From Limnoperna fortunei (taxonomy: Eukaryota > Mollusca > Bivalvia > Mytilida > Modiolidae), in assembly GCA_944474755.1 (NCBI GenBank), contig OX104112.1:22904460-22968459 (forward strand): 64,000 bases of DNA. The letters run 5' to 3'. Position numbers and translations under genes: made by a program. Numbering within the stretch: the stretch's first letter is position 1; the number at the start of each line of letters is the position of its first letter. The notes under the pieces are model-generated. The model was not told the origin of the DNA. It ran no database searches and saw only the letters and a program-made list of their open reading frames with translations. Positions 38,026-50,195 of the stretch are shown in pieces.

Positions 38026-38957
38026 AAGAAAAAACTTGCCGACATGTTAATATTGAAAAGTATATCAACCATAAGCGGCTATATACTAATTTGACATAAT
38101 TTTCACATAATTGTATTATTAAAAACGAACAAGTTCAGCATTGTATTTGGATAAGATAAAATGACACCAAGGCCATACTTATAAATATGTCTGTTTGCTG
38201 TTCCCCTACCAGTGAGCTGGGAACATGAATAAAATTTAATTTTGTGCTCAAATAAGGTTCAAAATTCATTAAACAATAAAAAATTCTATGAAGGATTTTT
38301 TTTATTTATTATTCTCGGAGAATGTTATGTTAGTCACAAAAACACTTGAAATTGCAACTAGTTAGTAATTTGATAGCTTTAAATAGGGTTTTTAATTCCA
38401 CTTCCACATTTTCGGCTTTATCATGGCATTGTTCCCTAAATCTAAACTGCGGATGCAGAATTGTTTTTTGGCATGTTATTTTAGTAAACTGGTTTACAAA
38501 AAAATCGATACATTTTACCCCACGAGCGATTTTAAAAACTTGCACCTATTTGTATGCACGCCTTATTGTTTGGTAGAATTAAAAAATTGAGTAAGCTCGA
38601 ATCAAATATAGTGATAAAACAATTGCTGGGACGATTCCCAATGGTCAACCTATAACTGTCCATAGTTTCTAGGGGGAGGTCTGGCTATACTATGTAAAAC
38701 GAAAGCCTGCACGCAGACCGTAGCGGGCATACGAACCTCGGGTGGTAAAACCTTTTTTTACAGTCCATCAGAAAGAAATGTTCAAACATATAGCCATGGG
38801 ATTTGAACCTCACTTTTATAGAAATTAAAACCCTTTCTCGATTAGTTGTACGATTGATTAAGTACCTCAACACTCCTAGATCCTGCCCCCTCCTTTACTG
38901 AATTGCAATAAATTTGAAAGAAACGGTATTTTGAGCTGTATGTGCAAACTTTAAATG
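38026..38957. other. Intergenic sequence, no supported gene
   Basis: A 71-codon minus-strand ORF (38330-38545) has protein-like composition but no recognised domain; it overlaps a 76-codon plus-strand ORF of similar quality, so I call neither. Confidence 0.4.
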
Positions 38958-39211
38958 TTGTTTGTTTAAATGGTGCTTAAAGCCACTTTCAGATATATCA
39001 TAGCGTCCAGTTTTTATTGGGGGAGGATGCCAGAGTACCTAGAGAAAACCCCGACCAGCGGTAGGAAAACGGGCACGCCTTGTCAATTAAAACTTAAAAA
39101 GTCCAGTGCACACTGCCTTCAGTGAGAATCGAACTCTCAATCTCGGTGTTGACAGACCACGTAATCAATAGTAAATTAACTACCTTTTACCACTCGGCCT
39201 CAGAGGCCCAA
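38958..39211 (-). mobile_element. SINE with tRNA-like head and conserved core
   Basis: Minus-strand order: GGGCCTCTGAGGCCGAGTGG (A-box region), TTGATTACGTGGTCTG, the B-box-like GAGAGTTCGATTCTC, the linker, and the core with CTCTGGCATCCTCCCCCAAT. The element ends in TTAAGCACCATTTAAACAAAC. Its core (39014-39077) is the best match to the 64-bp satellite monomer: ATTGGGGGAGGA, GAGTACC, GAGAAAA, CCCGACC and GGAAAACGGGCA lie in the same order as in the satellite. Confidence 0.88.
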
Positions 39212-40367
39212 ATGTACACAATATTTTTTATTCTTTTTATCGTGCACATTATTTTCGGTAAACACATTCTTTTTTAAGACCATATTTCTGTCCTGAATAT
39301 AGCTGAACAATAAGCAAATCATCAATAGACCACATCTCTTTTGCCATAAATTATCAACACAGAAAAACCTATATGCTTGTGAAATGTAGAGTAAAAAACT
39401 AGCATGAACAAAAACCAAATCAAGGGTTCGGAGTCCACGTTCGCTTCATGTTGATGGGAAGGGGGACGATTCGTTCTATATACCGGTCAATTTTTTATAA
39501 CCATTCTTTGCAACATTGTATTTTATTTCCACAAATAAGAACTAATTCCATTATAATAAGATGCACAAGTTCAATAAATGTCTAATTGTTTGTTACCATG
39601 AAGAGATCTGGACTGAAAACTTTAGGAGGAGTTGATTACTTAAAATAAGTACTAAACCAAAGTCAAAATCCATGTTTTCTATCGAAAACCCCAAATATAA
39701 TTTCAATCAAAATGTTAACTATTAGTTGCACACTGGCGCTACGATTCATCATATTCCATTCAGTGTTGATAGTGGAGTTGTGGATAAGAGATGGGTACCC
39801 TGAAGAGTAACTGACAGATACACACACACATATAATGGCATCATGGATTGTCAGTTTTCATACCTTAGGTGTTGGGTTTTCACCAGCTGCCTAAATTACA
39901 CAATTTAACGCCACAGTACATGAATAGCCGAAAAATTAATAAAAGGCGCTAAACAATTTAAAGTCTCTTGAAATACATGTTTAATAGAATGTTTGCATAT
40001 TAACCATACAGAAGTGTTAGGTCTGTCATACATGTAGTAAATAAATATTATCTGTTGCTCTCTTAAAACAAAACTAGTAAAATCAATTTAATAAAAATAA
40101 CTCGTGTACAAGATAAATGCTTTTTTAAACACAAGAATGTCCTCCCATTGACAGATCAAGCCGTGAAATAGACCAGTCACAAAAAAATAATTTTCAGTTA
40201 TTCAGTATTTCACACTTTTTCTCTTAGGAATTCCCAAGACATCACTGATGGGACACATACAGCGGCCATCTCCAGTGGAACAAGTAGTTGATTCACTCTG
40301 TAGTAGTTGTACCCAATGCAACAGTAGCCAGCAGAAAATGCACCAGTGACCAGCAGTAATCAGAACC
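39212..40367. other. Intergenic sequence, nothing recognised
   Basis: A 72-codon minus-strand ORF at 39200-39418 starts within the SINE flank and is not supported. No other structure is seen. Confidence 0.45.
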
Positions 40368-42151
40368 AGAGGCTCTTAAGAGCCTGTATCGCTCACCTGA
40401 TTTTATAGGCAATGAAAATGGCATTTCCCCGATGTTAAAGTAAGTCCTATAATTTTCCATAAACTTTAAATAGGACCATCCAAACAATATTACTAAAAAC
40501 CTTTGTTTGCATTGGTTAACCGGTTGTATAGAGAAGATTTTTTTTATTTGCCCATAGGGTTCTATGTTAAACTAAGTCCTGCGGCGGTGGCGGCCATTTT
40601 GAATTTCCAATTGCCATAAAAAACATAAACTTTATAGAGGACCATCCAAACAATATTGCTAGTAAGTTTTTGTTTCCATTGATTAACCGGTTTCAGAGAA
40701 GAAGCCTTTAAAAACTTTTTCCCATAGGGTCCTATGTTAAACTAAGTCCTGCTGTAGCAGCCATTTTGAATTTCCAATTGCCATAAAAAACACAAACTTT
40801 ATACAGGACCATCCAAACAATATTGCTAGTAAGTTTTGTTTTGATTGGTTAAACGGTTTCAGAGAAAAAGCCCTTTTAAACTTTTTTCTCATAGGGTCCA
40901 ATGTTAAACCAAGTCCTGCAGTGGCGGCCATTTTGAATTTCTAATTGGGATAAAAAACATGAACTTCATAGAGGACCATCCAAACAATATTGCTAGTAAG
41001 TTTTGTTTCGATTGGTTAACCGATTTCAGAGAAGAAGCCTTTTTAACTTTTTTCCCATAGGGTCCTATGTTAAACTACGTCCTGTGTTGGTGGCCATTTT
41101 GAATTTCCAATTGTCATAAAAAACATAAACTTTATAGAGGACCATCCAACCAATATTGGTAGTAAGTATTGTTTACATTGGCTAACCAGTTTCAGAGAAG
41201 ACGCCTTTTTTTAACTTTTCCCCATAGGGTCCTATGTTAAACTAAGTCCTTCTGTGGCATCCATTTTGATTTTCCAATAGGCATAAAAAACCTTAACTTT
41301 ATAAAGGACCATCCAAACAATATTGGTAGTAAGTTTTGATTCGATTGGTTAACTGGTTTCAGAGAAGAAGCCATTTTAAACTTTTTTCCCATAGGGTTCA
41401 ATGTTAAACAAAGTCCTGCGGTGGTGGCCATTTTGAATTTCCTATAGGGATAAAAAACACAAACTTTATAGAGGACCATCCAAACAATATAGCTAGTAAG
41501 TTTTGTTTCCATTGGTTGACCGGTTTCAGAGAAGAAGCCTTTTAAACTTTTTCCCATAGGGTCCAATGTTAAATTAAGTCCTGTGGTGGCAGCCATTTTG
41601 AATTTCCAATTGCCATAAAAAACACAAACTTTATAGAGGACCATCCAAACAATATTGCTAGTAAGTTTTTGTTTACATTGATTAACCGGTTTCAGAGAAG
41701 AAGCCTTTTAAAACTTTTTCCCATAGGGTCCTATGTTAAACTAAGTCCTGCGTTGGCGGCCATCTTGAATTTCCAATTGCCATAAAAAACACAAACTTTA
41801 TAGAGGACCATCCAAACAATATTGCTAGTAAGTTTTGTTTTGATTGGTTAAACGGTTTCAGAGAAGAAGCCCTTTTAAACTTTTTTCCCATAGGGTCCTA
41901 TGTTAAACTAAGTCTTGAGGTGGCGGCCATATTGGTTTACCAATCAAAATAAAAAACACAAACTTTGTGAAGGTCCATCCAATGAACATTATGGCCAAGT
42001 TTGGTTGCAATTGGCCAAGTGGTTTCAGAGAAGAAGATTAAAATGTAAAAAGTTTACAGACGCCGACGACGACGACGACGACGACGACGACGCCGACGGA
42101 CGCAAAGTGATAACAATAGCTCACCTGACCCTTTGGGTCAGGTGAGCTAAA
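40368..42151 (+). mobile_element. Element with about ten ~167-bp internal repeats
   Basis: The left end is GAGGCTCTTAAGAGCC, a perfect 14-bp palindrome, followed by TGTATCGCTCACCTGA. Then about ten tandem units follow, each with GGACCATCCAAACAATATTG, TTGGTTAACCGGTTTCAGAG, CCCATAGGGTCC and GGCGGCCATTTTGAATTTCC; the GGACCATCC word recurs every 165-169 bp from about 40470 to 41970. After the last unit come a (GAC)n run near 42062-42092 and AGCTCACCTGACCC TTTG GGTCAGGTGAGCT, a 14-bp-stem hairpin that closes the element. A tandem-repeat core between hairpin ends resembles the non-autonomous, Helitron-like elements of bivalves (the 'pearl' type); no CTRR end or AT target is certain. The minus-strand ORFs inside are repeat artefacts. 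Confidence 0.85.
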
Positions 42152-42709
42152 AATCATGAATGATCATCCATCCAGAAACTCCAATAATGTACATGTATAT
42201 CTGCAATCATGTAAAAACATTCTGTTAATTATAATTTATACATACAACAATAATGTTTTTTTTTCAGACTGAACTTTAATTTCACATGGACTGCGATACA
42301 AAATGTTTTATTTTTATTTTGCAATTTATGTTTACATATTTATATAATATTACATGACTGATTTAAATGCATCATGCTTTATTTTGATTATACAATTTTA
42401 CATGGTTATTCATTGTTTTGTTACTTTAAATTTATACAAAATCTTACTGTATATGCCAGAACTTTCCAAGTTGACTGATGAAACACAACTTGATAATTCA
42501 GGTATTGAGGTAACTCTTTCTGAGCTATGATTAAAGGTGTATTTTTAATTTCAATATCATGTGCATGTCTAGACAAAACCTGAGATTGTTACTTATAGTA
42601 AAGTAAAAGTGTGAGCAGTAAACTTGGGCCTTCATAGGTTACTGAATACTTTAGCAGTCCACAAGTTTAAATGGCAAATTGATTTCAGTTCATGAAATTT
42701 ACTACCAGT
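42152..42709. other. Intergenic sequence, nothing recognised
   Basis: AT-rich, without tandem repeat or coding-like ORF. Confidence 0.5.
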
Positions 42710-42860
42710 TAAGGTGACTAAGTGGTTGCATTGTAAAGTAGTAATACTATTGATCACGTGCCTGTCAGCACTGAAGGTTGCAGATTCTAGCCTAGGCACA
42801 GACACGCACATCCATATGGAGTGTATAACATAGTACCTCACCACTTTGTGTGGTGGGGTA
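42710..42860 (+). mobile_element. tRNA-headed SINE copy
   Basis: AAGGTGACTAAGTGGTTGCA resembles an A box, the CTATTGATCACGTGCCTGTC AGCACTGAAGG phrase is shared with the other SINE heads, and GGTTGCAGATTCTAG is a decayed B box. The following sequence (TATGGAGTGTATAACATAG, CACTTTGTGTGGTGGG) is not the core of the other copies, so this is either another subfamily or a head joined to unrelated sequence. Confidence 0.65.
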
Positions 42861-43096
42861 TAAAAAATGAAATGAAACTTAAATCTAAAAAAAATTAACA
42901 ATTCGCTAAACTTTCAAGAAAATTGGTGAAAATGTTTAAAAACAAAAACTCGATACTTTTTTGAGAACAAACTCTCATTATCCTTAGTGGAAATTCACAT
43001 ATTTACTAAAAAGTACTAGTATACAAACCCAGAGGCTAACAATTAACAACTGTGTGTAATTTGAAGAAAATCTGTAAGGGAATTCTCAAAATACAG

Positions 43097-43262
43097 TGTT
43101 TGTTTGAATGGTGTTTAACACCACTTTCAGCAATTTTTCTGCTATTTCATGGCGTCCAGTTTTTATTAGGGGAGGAAACCCAGACCTTCAGTAGGAAAAC
43201 TGTACATCCTGGTCAATTAAGATTGCAAGTCAAGTACACCTTGCCCGCAGTGACACGATACA
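43097..43262 (-). mobile_element. SINE copy lacking its tRNA-like head
   Basis: TTTGTTTGAATGGTGTTTAA CACCACTTTCAGCAATTTTTC starts the plus-strand view, followed by GGCGTCCAGTTTTTATTAGG, GGAGGAAACCCAGA, GTAGGAAAACTG and GTCAATTAAGATTGCAAGTC. The match to the 28412 and 61425 copies ends at TTGCCCGCAGTGACACGATA, so the tRNA-related part is missing; this is the usual 5' truncation. Confidence 0.85.
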
Positions 43263-44380
43263 GTGTGACATGTGGATGACATATAGATGGGCATATAAAA
43301 ATGAACAGTATTTATTGAGTTTCAGGGTCCCAATCTGCTAGAAAAACTTATTTTCAGGTTTAAGAAAGGCACACCCCTTTTACCAAAGTACTGTTTATAC
43401 CTGCTCATAGGGTTTCATTAATTAAATAATAAATTTGTCTACATTTAAATATTTGCTCAAGTAATGTACATGCTTGTATATGTATTTTATACAAATAACA
43501 TTCCTTTCATAATTGACCTCTATCCCAAATAAATAAATAAAATAACGCAAAGAAACCAAGCAATGAACAAAAAAGGTAACACAAATTTTGCTCAGATCAG
43601 TTAGTTTTAATAATATGCTGAATGGTTTGTTGAATGTTTTGCATGAAAAAAAAAATTTATATAAAAAGGACAGCAATGGAGGAAACTAGAACTTTTAAAC
43701 AGTATAACATGTATGTTTCTGGAGCTTCTTCCTAGTGCAGGAAAAGTAAGGCTAATACTGGGTTAATACTGCCGCCCCCACTCAGACTGGGGCCCAGTAA
43801 TGGGTCAGTTCGACCTGCCCCTTTATAGCGAGTCAGTTTCCCCAAATTATAGTTATAAGGTTTCATGATAACAATTAGAGTATGTGGATTTATTTAATTA
43901 ATAATGTTAGATATGTATTGTTGGCATAAAGGCTCTACAGAGATATGTTTTTAATTTTATATATCCGACATAACATAAAGTTCTGTCTCTGTCTGTGCTG
44001 ATTAGCAATTTTAACATTAATTATACAATCACTTACTAACTTGTATTTCTGATCGTTAATAAAATGATTAGTTTGGACTGATAAATTCATAAAAGCAATT
44101 AGTCTTAAGTGTACTAGTAATAATAAATTTATGAACATTAAAAAAAATGAAAATTATTAGCTTAGAAAAAATACAAAACAGTAGTCAAATATCATTTTTA
44201 CAGTACATTTATGTCATATATTAAATTTATTTCAAACATAGGACGAATGGCCTATTTAAAAATATTTATAAAAATAAACAAAACAAAACAGTGGTTAATA
44301 TTATATAACGGAAAGATAGCGAACGAACCCAGGCAAACAGGTAAGGTACTATTTCATTGTAAGAAGTAAATAATTTAACA
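43263..44380. other. Intergenic sequence, no supported gene
   Basis: Around 43735-43860 a GC-richer stretch (CTGCCGCCCCCACTCAGAC, CTGGGGCCCAGTAATGGGTC) stands out from the AT-rich background; it is probably a repeat fragment but I cannot place it. Confidence 0.4.
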
Positions 44381-44648
44381 GGGGCGCATTTATTTTACCC
44401 AAATCTGAAACATGATTCTGAATCATTTTCAAGTTTCACTGTTTCTTTTACTTGTAACAGAAACATGATATCGAAACATTTGAAACATAAGTGATTGATG
44501 TTTCAAACTGAAACAGATCGCGCGACAAGCAATTTTTTTTACTGTTTTGATAGAAACTGAAACGTGTTACAGGTTTCTTAACATGTTTCTGTTTTTTGAA
44601 ACATTGTACTGAAACATTGTTCATATTCAGGTAAAAGAAATGCGCCCC
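44381..44648. mobile_element. MITE with ~19-bp terminal inverted repeats
   Basis: GGGGCGCATTTATTTTACC opens the element and GGTAAAAGAAATGCGCCCC closes it; the two are complementary with one mismatch. The interior is AT-rich with many GAAACA and TGTTTC words in both orientations, so it can fold on itself. If CA is included the ends read CAGGGGCGCA, which resembles hAT termini, but no 8-bp target duplication is visible. Confidence 0.8.
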
Positions 44649-45474
44649 AGGTGACGTTTTGACTCTTCCGAGGTGCCGAATTTACTAGTAATATGGGTGC
44701 CGAATTGTCTTTTTTTATGTGCCGATTTGATTTGCACCGCTACTGAGAACGACCCGGATTCCCGACCCCCCCCCCCTTTCAAACCACTTTTACCGAACCG
44801 TTTCCAAATAGTCACACAGTCATCATTCAGCCTTGCTGCGGCGCTGAATATAAACAATCAAATTACTCTGTATTTTCTTAATTTATCAACTAAAAGTCAT
44901 ACTCAGATTGTAAACAAAAAAATAATAACCACGTGGGTCTGGTTCTTAGACAACTGCCGTGGCTGTGGTTTACGACTAACTACTTTGTTTATTGATATTT
45001 AAAGACAGTTGACAACTGTTCTGCAATAGGGAAAATTTAATAATTAACATAAAATTACATACTCACGTCAGAACTGGCAAGAATGTGCATAATTTCCTCG
45101 AATATTTTCCTCAATCATTTGGAAAGAAGGTGTGTCATCAATATGGCGCGAAATTGCGTAATCGGCAAATGGAACTCAAATCTGATTGGTTGACAAATGA
45201 TACGGAAACTGCCGACAATTTGTAAACAACAAGTTTCTCCCACTGTTGCTTGGAGGCAAAACATGACGAAATTGACAATGGGAAATCTCCGTTGAGGTCA
45301 GAAAAATCCGATTTAAGTAGTAATGAGCATAACATTTACTAAAAGAAAGATTGGATTAGCTTGTAAATTCCTTTTTACGCTTTTTGGTAACAAAATATAA
45401 AGCCATGAATACAATAGAAGGCAAACTATATGCATTCTCCCGGAAGGACCGACACTGACTTTGACTATAGTTTT
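44649..45474. other. Intergenic sequence, no supported gene
   Basis: A C-run lies at about 44767-44777. Overlapping ORFs on both strands (76-109 codons) lack domains and are not called. Confidence 0.45.
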
Positions 45475-47605
45475 CTCACTAGTAATACTGCTCGTGCTGA
45501 CATGATTACACTTATTCTACTCACTAGTAATCCTGCCGGTGCTGACATGATTACACTTAATCTACTCACTAGTAATCCTGCTCGTGCAGACATGATTACA
45601 CTTAGTCTACTTACTGGTAATCCTGCTCTTGCGGAAATTATTACACTCAGTCTACTCACTAGTAACCCTGCTTGTGCTGACATGATTACACTTTGTCTAC
45701 TCGCTAGTAATCCTGCTCGTGCTGACATGATTACACTCAGTCTACTCACTAGTAATCCTGCTCGTGCTGACATGATTACACTCAGTCTACTCGCTAGTAA
45801 TCCTGCTCGTGCTGACATGATTACACTTAGTCTACTCACTAGTAATCCTGCTCGGGCTAACATGATTACACTCAGTCTACTCACTAGTAAACCTGCTTGT
45901 GCTGACATGATTACACTTAGTCTACTCACTAGTAATCCTGCTCGGGCTAACATGATTACACTCAGTCTACTCACTAGTAAACCTGCTTGTGCTGACATGA
46001 TTACACTTAGTCTACTCACTAGTAATCCTGCTGATGCTGACATGATTACACTCAGTCTACTCACTAGTAAACCTGCTCGTGCTGACATAATTACACTCAG
46101 TCTACTCGCTAGTAAACCTGCTTGTGCTGACATAATTACACTCAGTCTACTCGCTAGTAATCCTGCTGCTCGTGTTGACATCATTACACTCAGTCTACTC
46201 ACTAGTAAACCTGCTCGTGCTGACATGATTACACTTAGTCTACTCGCTAGTAATCCTGCTCGTGCTGACATGATTACACTGTCTACTCGCTAGTAATTCT
46301 GCTCGTGCTGACACGATTACACTCAGTCTACTCACTAGTAATCCTGCTCGTGCTGACATGATTACACTCAGTCTACTCTCTAGTAATCCTGCTCGTGCTG
46401 ACATCATTACACTCAGTCTACTCACTAGTAAACCTGCTCGTGCTGACATCATTACACTTAGTCTACTCACTAGTAATCCTGCTCGGGCTAACATGATTAC
46501 ACTTAATCTACTCACTAGTAATCCTGCTCGGGCTAACAAGATTACACTTAGTCTACTCACTAGGAATCGTGCTCGTGTTGACATGATAACACTTAGTCTA
46601 CTCACTAGTAATCCTGCTGATGCTGACATGATTACACTTAGTCTACTAACTAGTAATCCTGCTCGTCCTGATATGATTACACTTAGTCTACTCACTAGCA
46701 ATCCTGCTCATGTTGACATGATTACACTCAGTCTACTCACTAGTTATCCTGCTCATGCTGACATGATTACACTTAGTCTACTCACTAGTAATCCTGCTCA
46801 TGCTGACATCATTACACTCAGTCTACTCACTAGTAATCCTGCTCGTGCTGACATGATTACACTTAGTCTACTCACTAGTAATCCTGCTCATGCTGACATC
46901 ATTACACTCAGTCTACTCACTAGTAATCCTGCTCGTGCTGACATGATTACACTAGTCTACTCACTAGTAAACCTGCTCGTGCTGACATCATTACACTTAG
47001 TCTACTCACTAGTAATCCTGCTCGGGCTAACATGATTACACTTAATCTACTAACTAGTAATCCTGCTCGGGCTAACAAGATTACACTTAGTCTACTCACT
47101 AGGAATCGTGCTCGTGTTGACATGATAACACTTAGTCTACTCACTAGTAATCCTGCTGATGCTGACATGATTACACTTAGTCTACTAACTAGTAATCCTG
47201 CTCGTCCTGATATGATTACACTTAGTCTACTCACTAGCAATCCTGCTCATGTTGACATGATTACACTCAGTCTACTCACTAGTAATCCTGCTCACGCTGA
47301 CATGATTACACTTAGTCTACTCACTAGTAATCCTGCTCATGCTGACATCATTACACTCAGTCTACTCACTAGTAATCCTGCTCGCGCTGACATCATTACA
47401 CAGTCTACTCTAGTAATCCTGCTCGTGCTGACATTTACACTTAATCTACTCACTAGTAATCCTGCTCGCGATGACATTATTGCACTTAGTCTACTCACTA
47501 GTAATTCTGCTCGCGATGACATTATTGCAATTAGTCTACTCACTAGTAATCATGCTTGTGCTGACATTATTACACTTAGTGTCTACTCACTAGTAATCTT
47601 GCTTA
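45475..47605. repeat. 45-bp minisatellite, about 47 copies
   Basis: The unit is CTCACTAGTAATCCTGCTCG TGCTGACATGATTACACTTA GTCTA. Variation is concentrated at a few sites (CTCGTGCTGAC, CTCGGGCTAAC, CTGATGCTGAC; CTTAG or CTCAG). A block of about 12 units is duplicated in tandem with an offset of 539 bp: the rare variants GGGCTAACAAGATT and AGGAATCGTGCTCG occur at 46531-46572 and again at 47070-47111. Since 45 is divisible by three and the unit lacks stops on both strands, ORFs of up to 287 codons appear (LTSNPARADMITLSL on plus, SARAGLLVSRLSVIM on minus). Equal openness of both strands and silent-site identity no better than replacement-site identity argue against a protein. Confidence 0.95.
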
Positions 47606-48116
47606 TTGTTTATCTGTTAATTACGTTTTATACATGAATACTACTCGTTGTATTGTCTTAATACGTGCCTTATTTAGGTACTCTTTTAATACTTGTTTAT
47701 CTTGCCTTGTATGCTACATGTTTTATTGTTTTAATATGTGATGTTTTGTTATGGCTTGTTTATGTCTAATTTAGCTACTGTTTTAATATGTGCTTTCTGC
47801 CTTATATGGTGTGCATGTTTTTGTTATGTCTGCTTTATATGTGTATAGGGATTACTACTCAAAACGTGTATGTTACCTGTTGTGTAGATGCACGAATTCA
47901 CGTTTTTTCTCTCTCTCTCTCTCTTGTTAGTTTGATTGATCGATTGATTGATTGATTTATTGATTAACAATCGAAGATAACGGTCAAAATATTAATCCAC
48001 ACAGGTTGTGTATAAGTATCGTTCAATTAGTGTATGTCCCGATGGCGTTTCTTATTACCACAGAGTGACTGTAGACTTTGTTATTTATCATAAGTAGGAT
48101 ATAAGTCCACCAAACC
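47606..48116. other. Intergenic sequence with small microsatellites
   Basis: A (CT)n run lies near 47909-47924 and a (GATT)n run near 47934-47966. No gene is seen. Confidence 0.6.
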
Positions 48117-48205
48117 ATGCCCGCAGTTAGACTCGTCCTCGAAATTAAAGTGACAGGCACGTGATCAATAGCAGATTATTAACTACCTGTTGTTACGGAC
48201 TTGGA
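48117..48205 (-). mobile_element. SINE tRNA-like head fragment
   Basis: ATGCCCGCAGTTAGACTCG, GTGACAGGCACGTGATCAAT AGCAGATTATTAACTACC is the reverse complement of the head-to-linker part of the other SINE copies. The core is absent. Confidence 0.65.
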
Positions 48206-49145
48206 GGAACACTCCTAATGGTAGGTGGCTCAGATTATGGGCGGATAAACAAAGCCATATCTGCTTGCATTTTTACATGTAATCCAGACAAAGATGACGT
48301 CACAGTAACAAACTCCACACAAAACACATTCTACTATTTACCTTAATATCCTACTGCCGGCCAAAAACCAAAAAAAACCCGTAAAGTTTTTAAATGGTAA
48401 ATTTGTTTTTGTCACCATTTTCAAAACTTTGAATAGACACATTTTGTCAACAGGAGGGACATAACTCCAGTTAACTTGGTAGCATTTACGAAAGAATTTA
48501 CTAGTTATCTCCCATTAAATATATAAATCCAAATGAATGTCAACTCTTGACATTTCCAAAGAATGCGTCAAACTATTTTTGTTTTCCGCTTTACAAATTA
48601 GCAATTAAAAAATACTAAAGAACCACAACATTAAGATATAGTGTTAATAATAGGTATTGATTTCCTTGGAGTGAAAATTAAAATTTCGGATTGCTGTAAA
48701 TAGTAACGACCGTTTTTGAATACACAGTTTGAATTTGTTTATGCATTTGTTTTTATTTTTCTTTAATTTTTAATATTAAAACATACTTTTTATATTTTCT
48801 ATATTTTCTTGTTGTTTAATTTTAATCTAATATGTCGTCCCAGGGGCGGATCCAGGATTTTGTGTTAGGGGAGTCGTAAAAGTTCGGCGAGGGATCTGGG
48901 GGCAGCGCCCTTGTAGGGGCTCAAGTGGGCGAAGCCCCATAAAGCCCCGTGAATCTAAGCAATTGGTAGCCATCCAGACAAAGTTTTCTAGACTCGTGTT
49001 TTTACTTTTGCCACTTCTTTTAGCTGGCTTTATTTTTCAACTATGACCATAAATAATGAAATTTCTTTAATGAAATATCATATTCCTTTTCCTTTTCTCT
49101 CGTTTTACCCTCTCGTTCTCTCTCTCTTTTAGAGGGGGCGCCAAG
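48206..49145. other. Intergenic sequence with a dispersed GC-rich fragment
   Basis: At 48841-48960 the sequence CAGGGGCGGATCCAGGATTT, then GGGATCTGGGGGCAGCGCCC and GCGAAGCCCCATAAAGCCCC, is of a kind widely dispersed in invertebrate genomes; I cannot name the family. The rest is AT-rich without a supported gene. Confidence 0.45.
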
Positions 49146-49531
49146 AAGAAACTATTACACATGTCGACATCTGGTAGATATCTATTACATGTACACTTCA
49201 CTACAACGGGTAGGTAACTACATTTATTACGCATGTTGACTGGGGTAGTTAGCTATTATATGTCGACATCGGGGTAGGTATCTGTTACATGTACACTTGA
49301 CGACAACGGGTAGGTAACTACATGTATTACACATGTCGACTGGGGTAGTTAGCTATTATATATGTCTACATCCGGCAGTTAACTATACATATGCCAAAAT
49401 CTGGGGTAGGTAACTATTGCACATGCTGAGATCCGATATGTAATTAAAATAAATGCCAACCTCAGGTATGTAGCTAATACATGTGTAAATTCCTGGAGGC
49501 ACATGCCGACATCGGTTAGGTAACTGCACAA

Positions 49532-49986
49532 GTCGACATTGGGTTGATTGATTGATTGATTGGATGTCTGCTTTACGTCCAGCGAGCAGTATTTCAGCTA
49601 TATTCAGGACGGGAACAAGTTAACAAACAAGTTAACAAACCATGAATCAACGGAAAATAGGGGTTGGATGGGTCACAGGGAATACAATTTTGATTGCCAC
49701 TTGAAAAGTATGGAGTTTTGGGTAGGGGCGGAGAATTTAGCCTTTTGTAGCGGCTACAATGAGCCTACTCTTTTTCGAAATCTATAAAAGGGGTCTTTAT
49801 CGTGCAAGGAGCATGGCACTCTCCAAACACGTTACCCACTACGGTCCGCGGTCAGGCTTTCCGTATTATGATCTGACAACCCCCCAACGAGAGGGTCTCC
49901 CCTATCCGCCACCCGGGGACGCGCTGGGCTGCTCTGTGGGTCGAGCACTGGGAACCCTCCCAGTATGGTCCCAGGTCGACATTGGG
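49532..49986 (-). mobile_element. SINE (second family) with 12-bp target duplication
   Basis: GTCGACATTGGG at 49532-49543 is repeated exactly at 49975-49986 and brackets a 431-bp insertion. On the plus strand the insertion starts with (TTGA)n, the simple-sequence 3' tail, so the element runs on the minus strand. Its words CAGCGAGCAGTATTTCAGCT, AATGAGCCTACTCTTTTTCG, GGGGTCTTTATCGTGC and GCACTCTCCAAACACG recur in the decayed copy at 30862-31180. The 5' end has GGGTTCCCAGTGCTCGACCC, which could be a B-box-like remnant, but I see no convincing A box. Confidence 0.88.
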
Positions 49987-50195
49987 CAGGTAACCATTAC
50001 TATTGTCGACATCGGGTAGGTAACCATTACACTTGTCGACATCGGGGAATGTAACTATTTCACTTGGCGACATCGTGTAATAATTTCTACACTTGTCGAC
50101 ATCTGGTAGGTATATTTTACACTTGCCGACATCAATTTTATAACTATTACGCATGTCAACATCGATATATATTAAACTTGGATACGTCGGTATGT

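Noticed and set aside
40293..41644. Minus-strand ORFs of 64-135 codons
   Set aside because: They are periodic products of the 167-bp repeats (the KMAATAGL and LTLDPMGK words recur once per unit).
45430..47637. ORFs of 287, 268, 225 and 201 codons on both strands
   Set aside because: They arise from a stop-free 45-bp unit. Both strands are open, frames break where single-base indels occur, and no signal peptide or flanking exon is seen.
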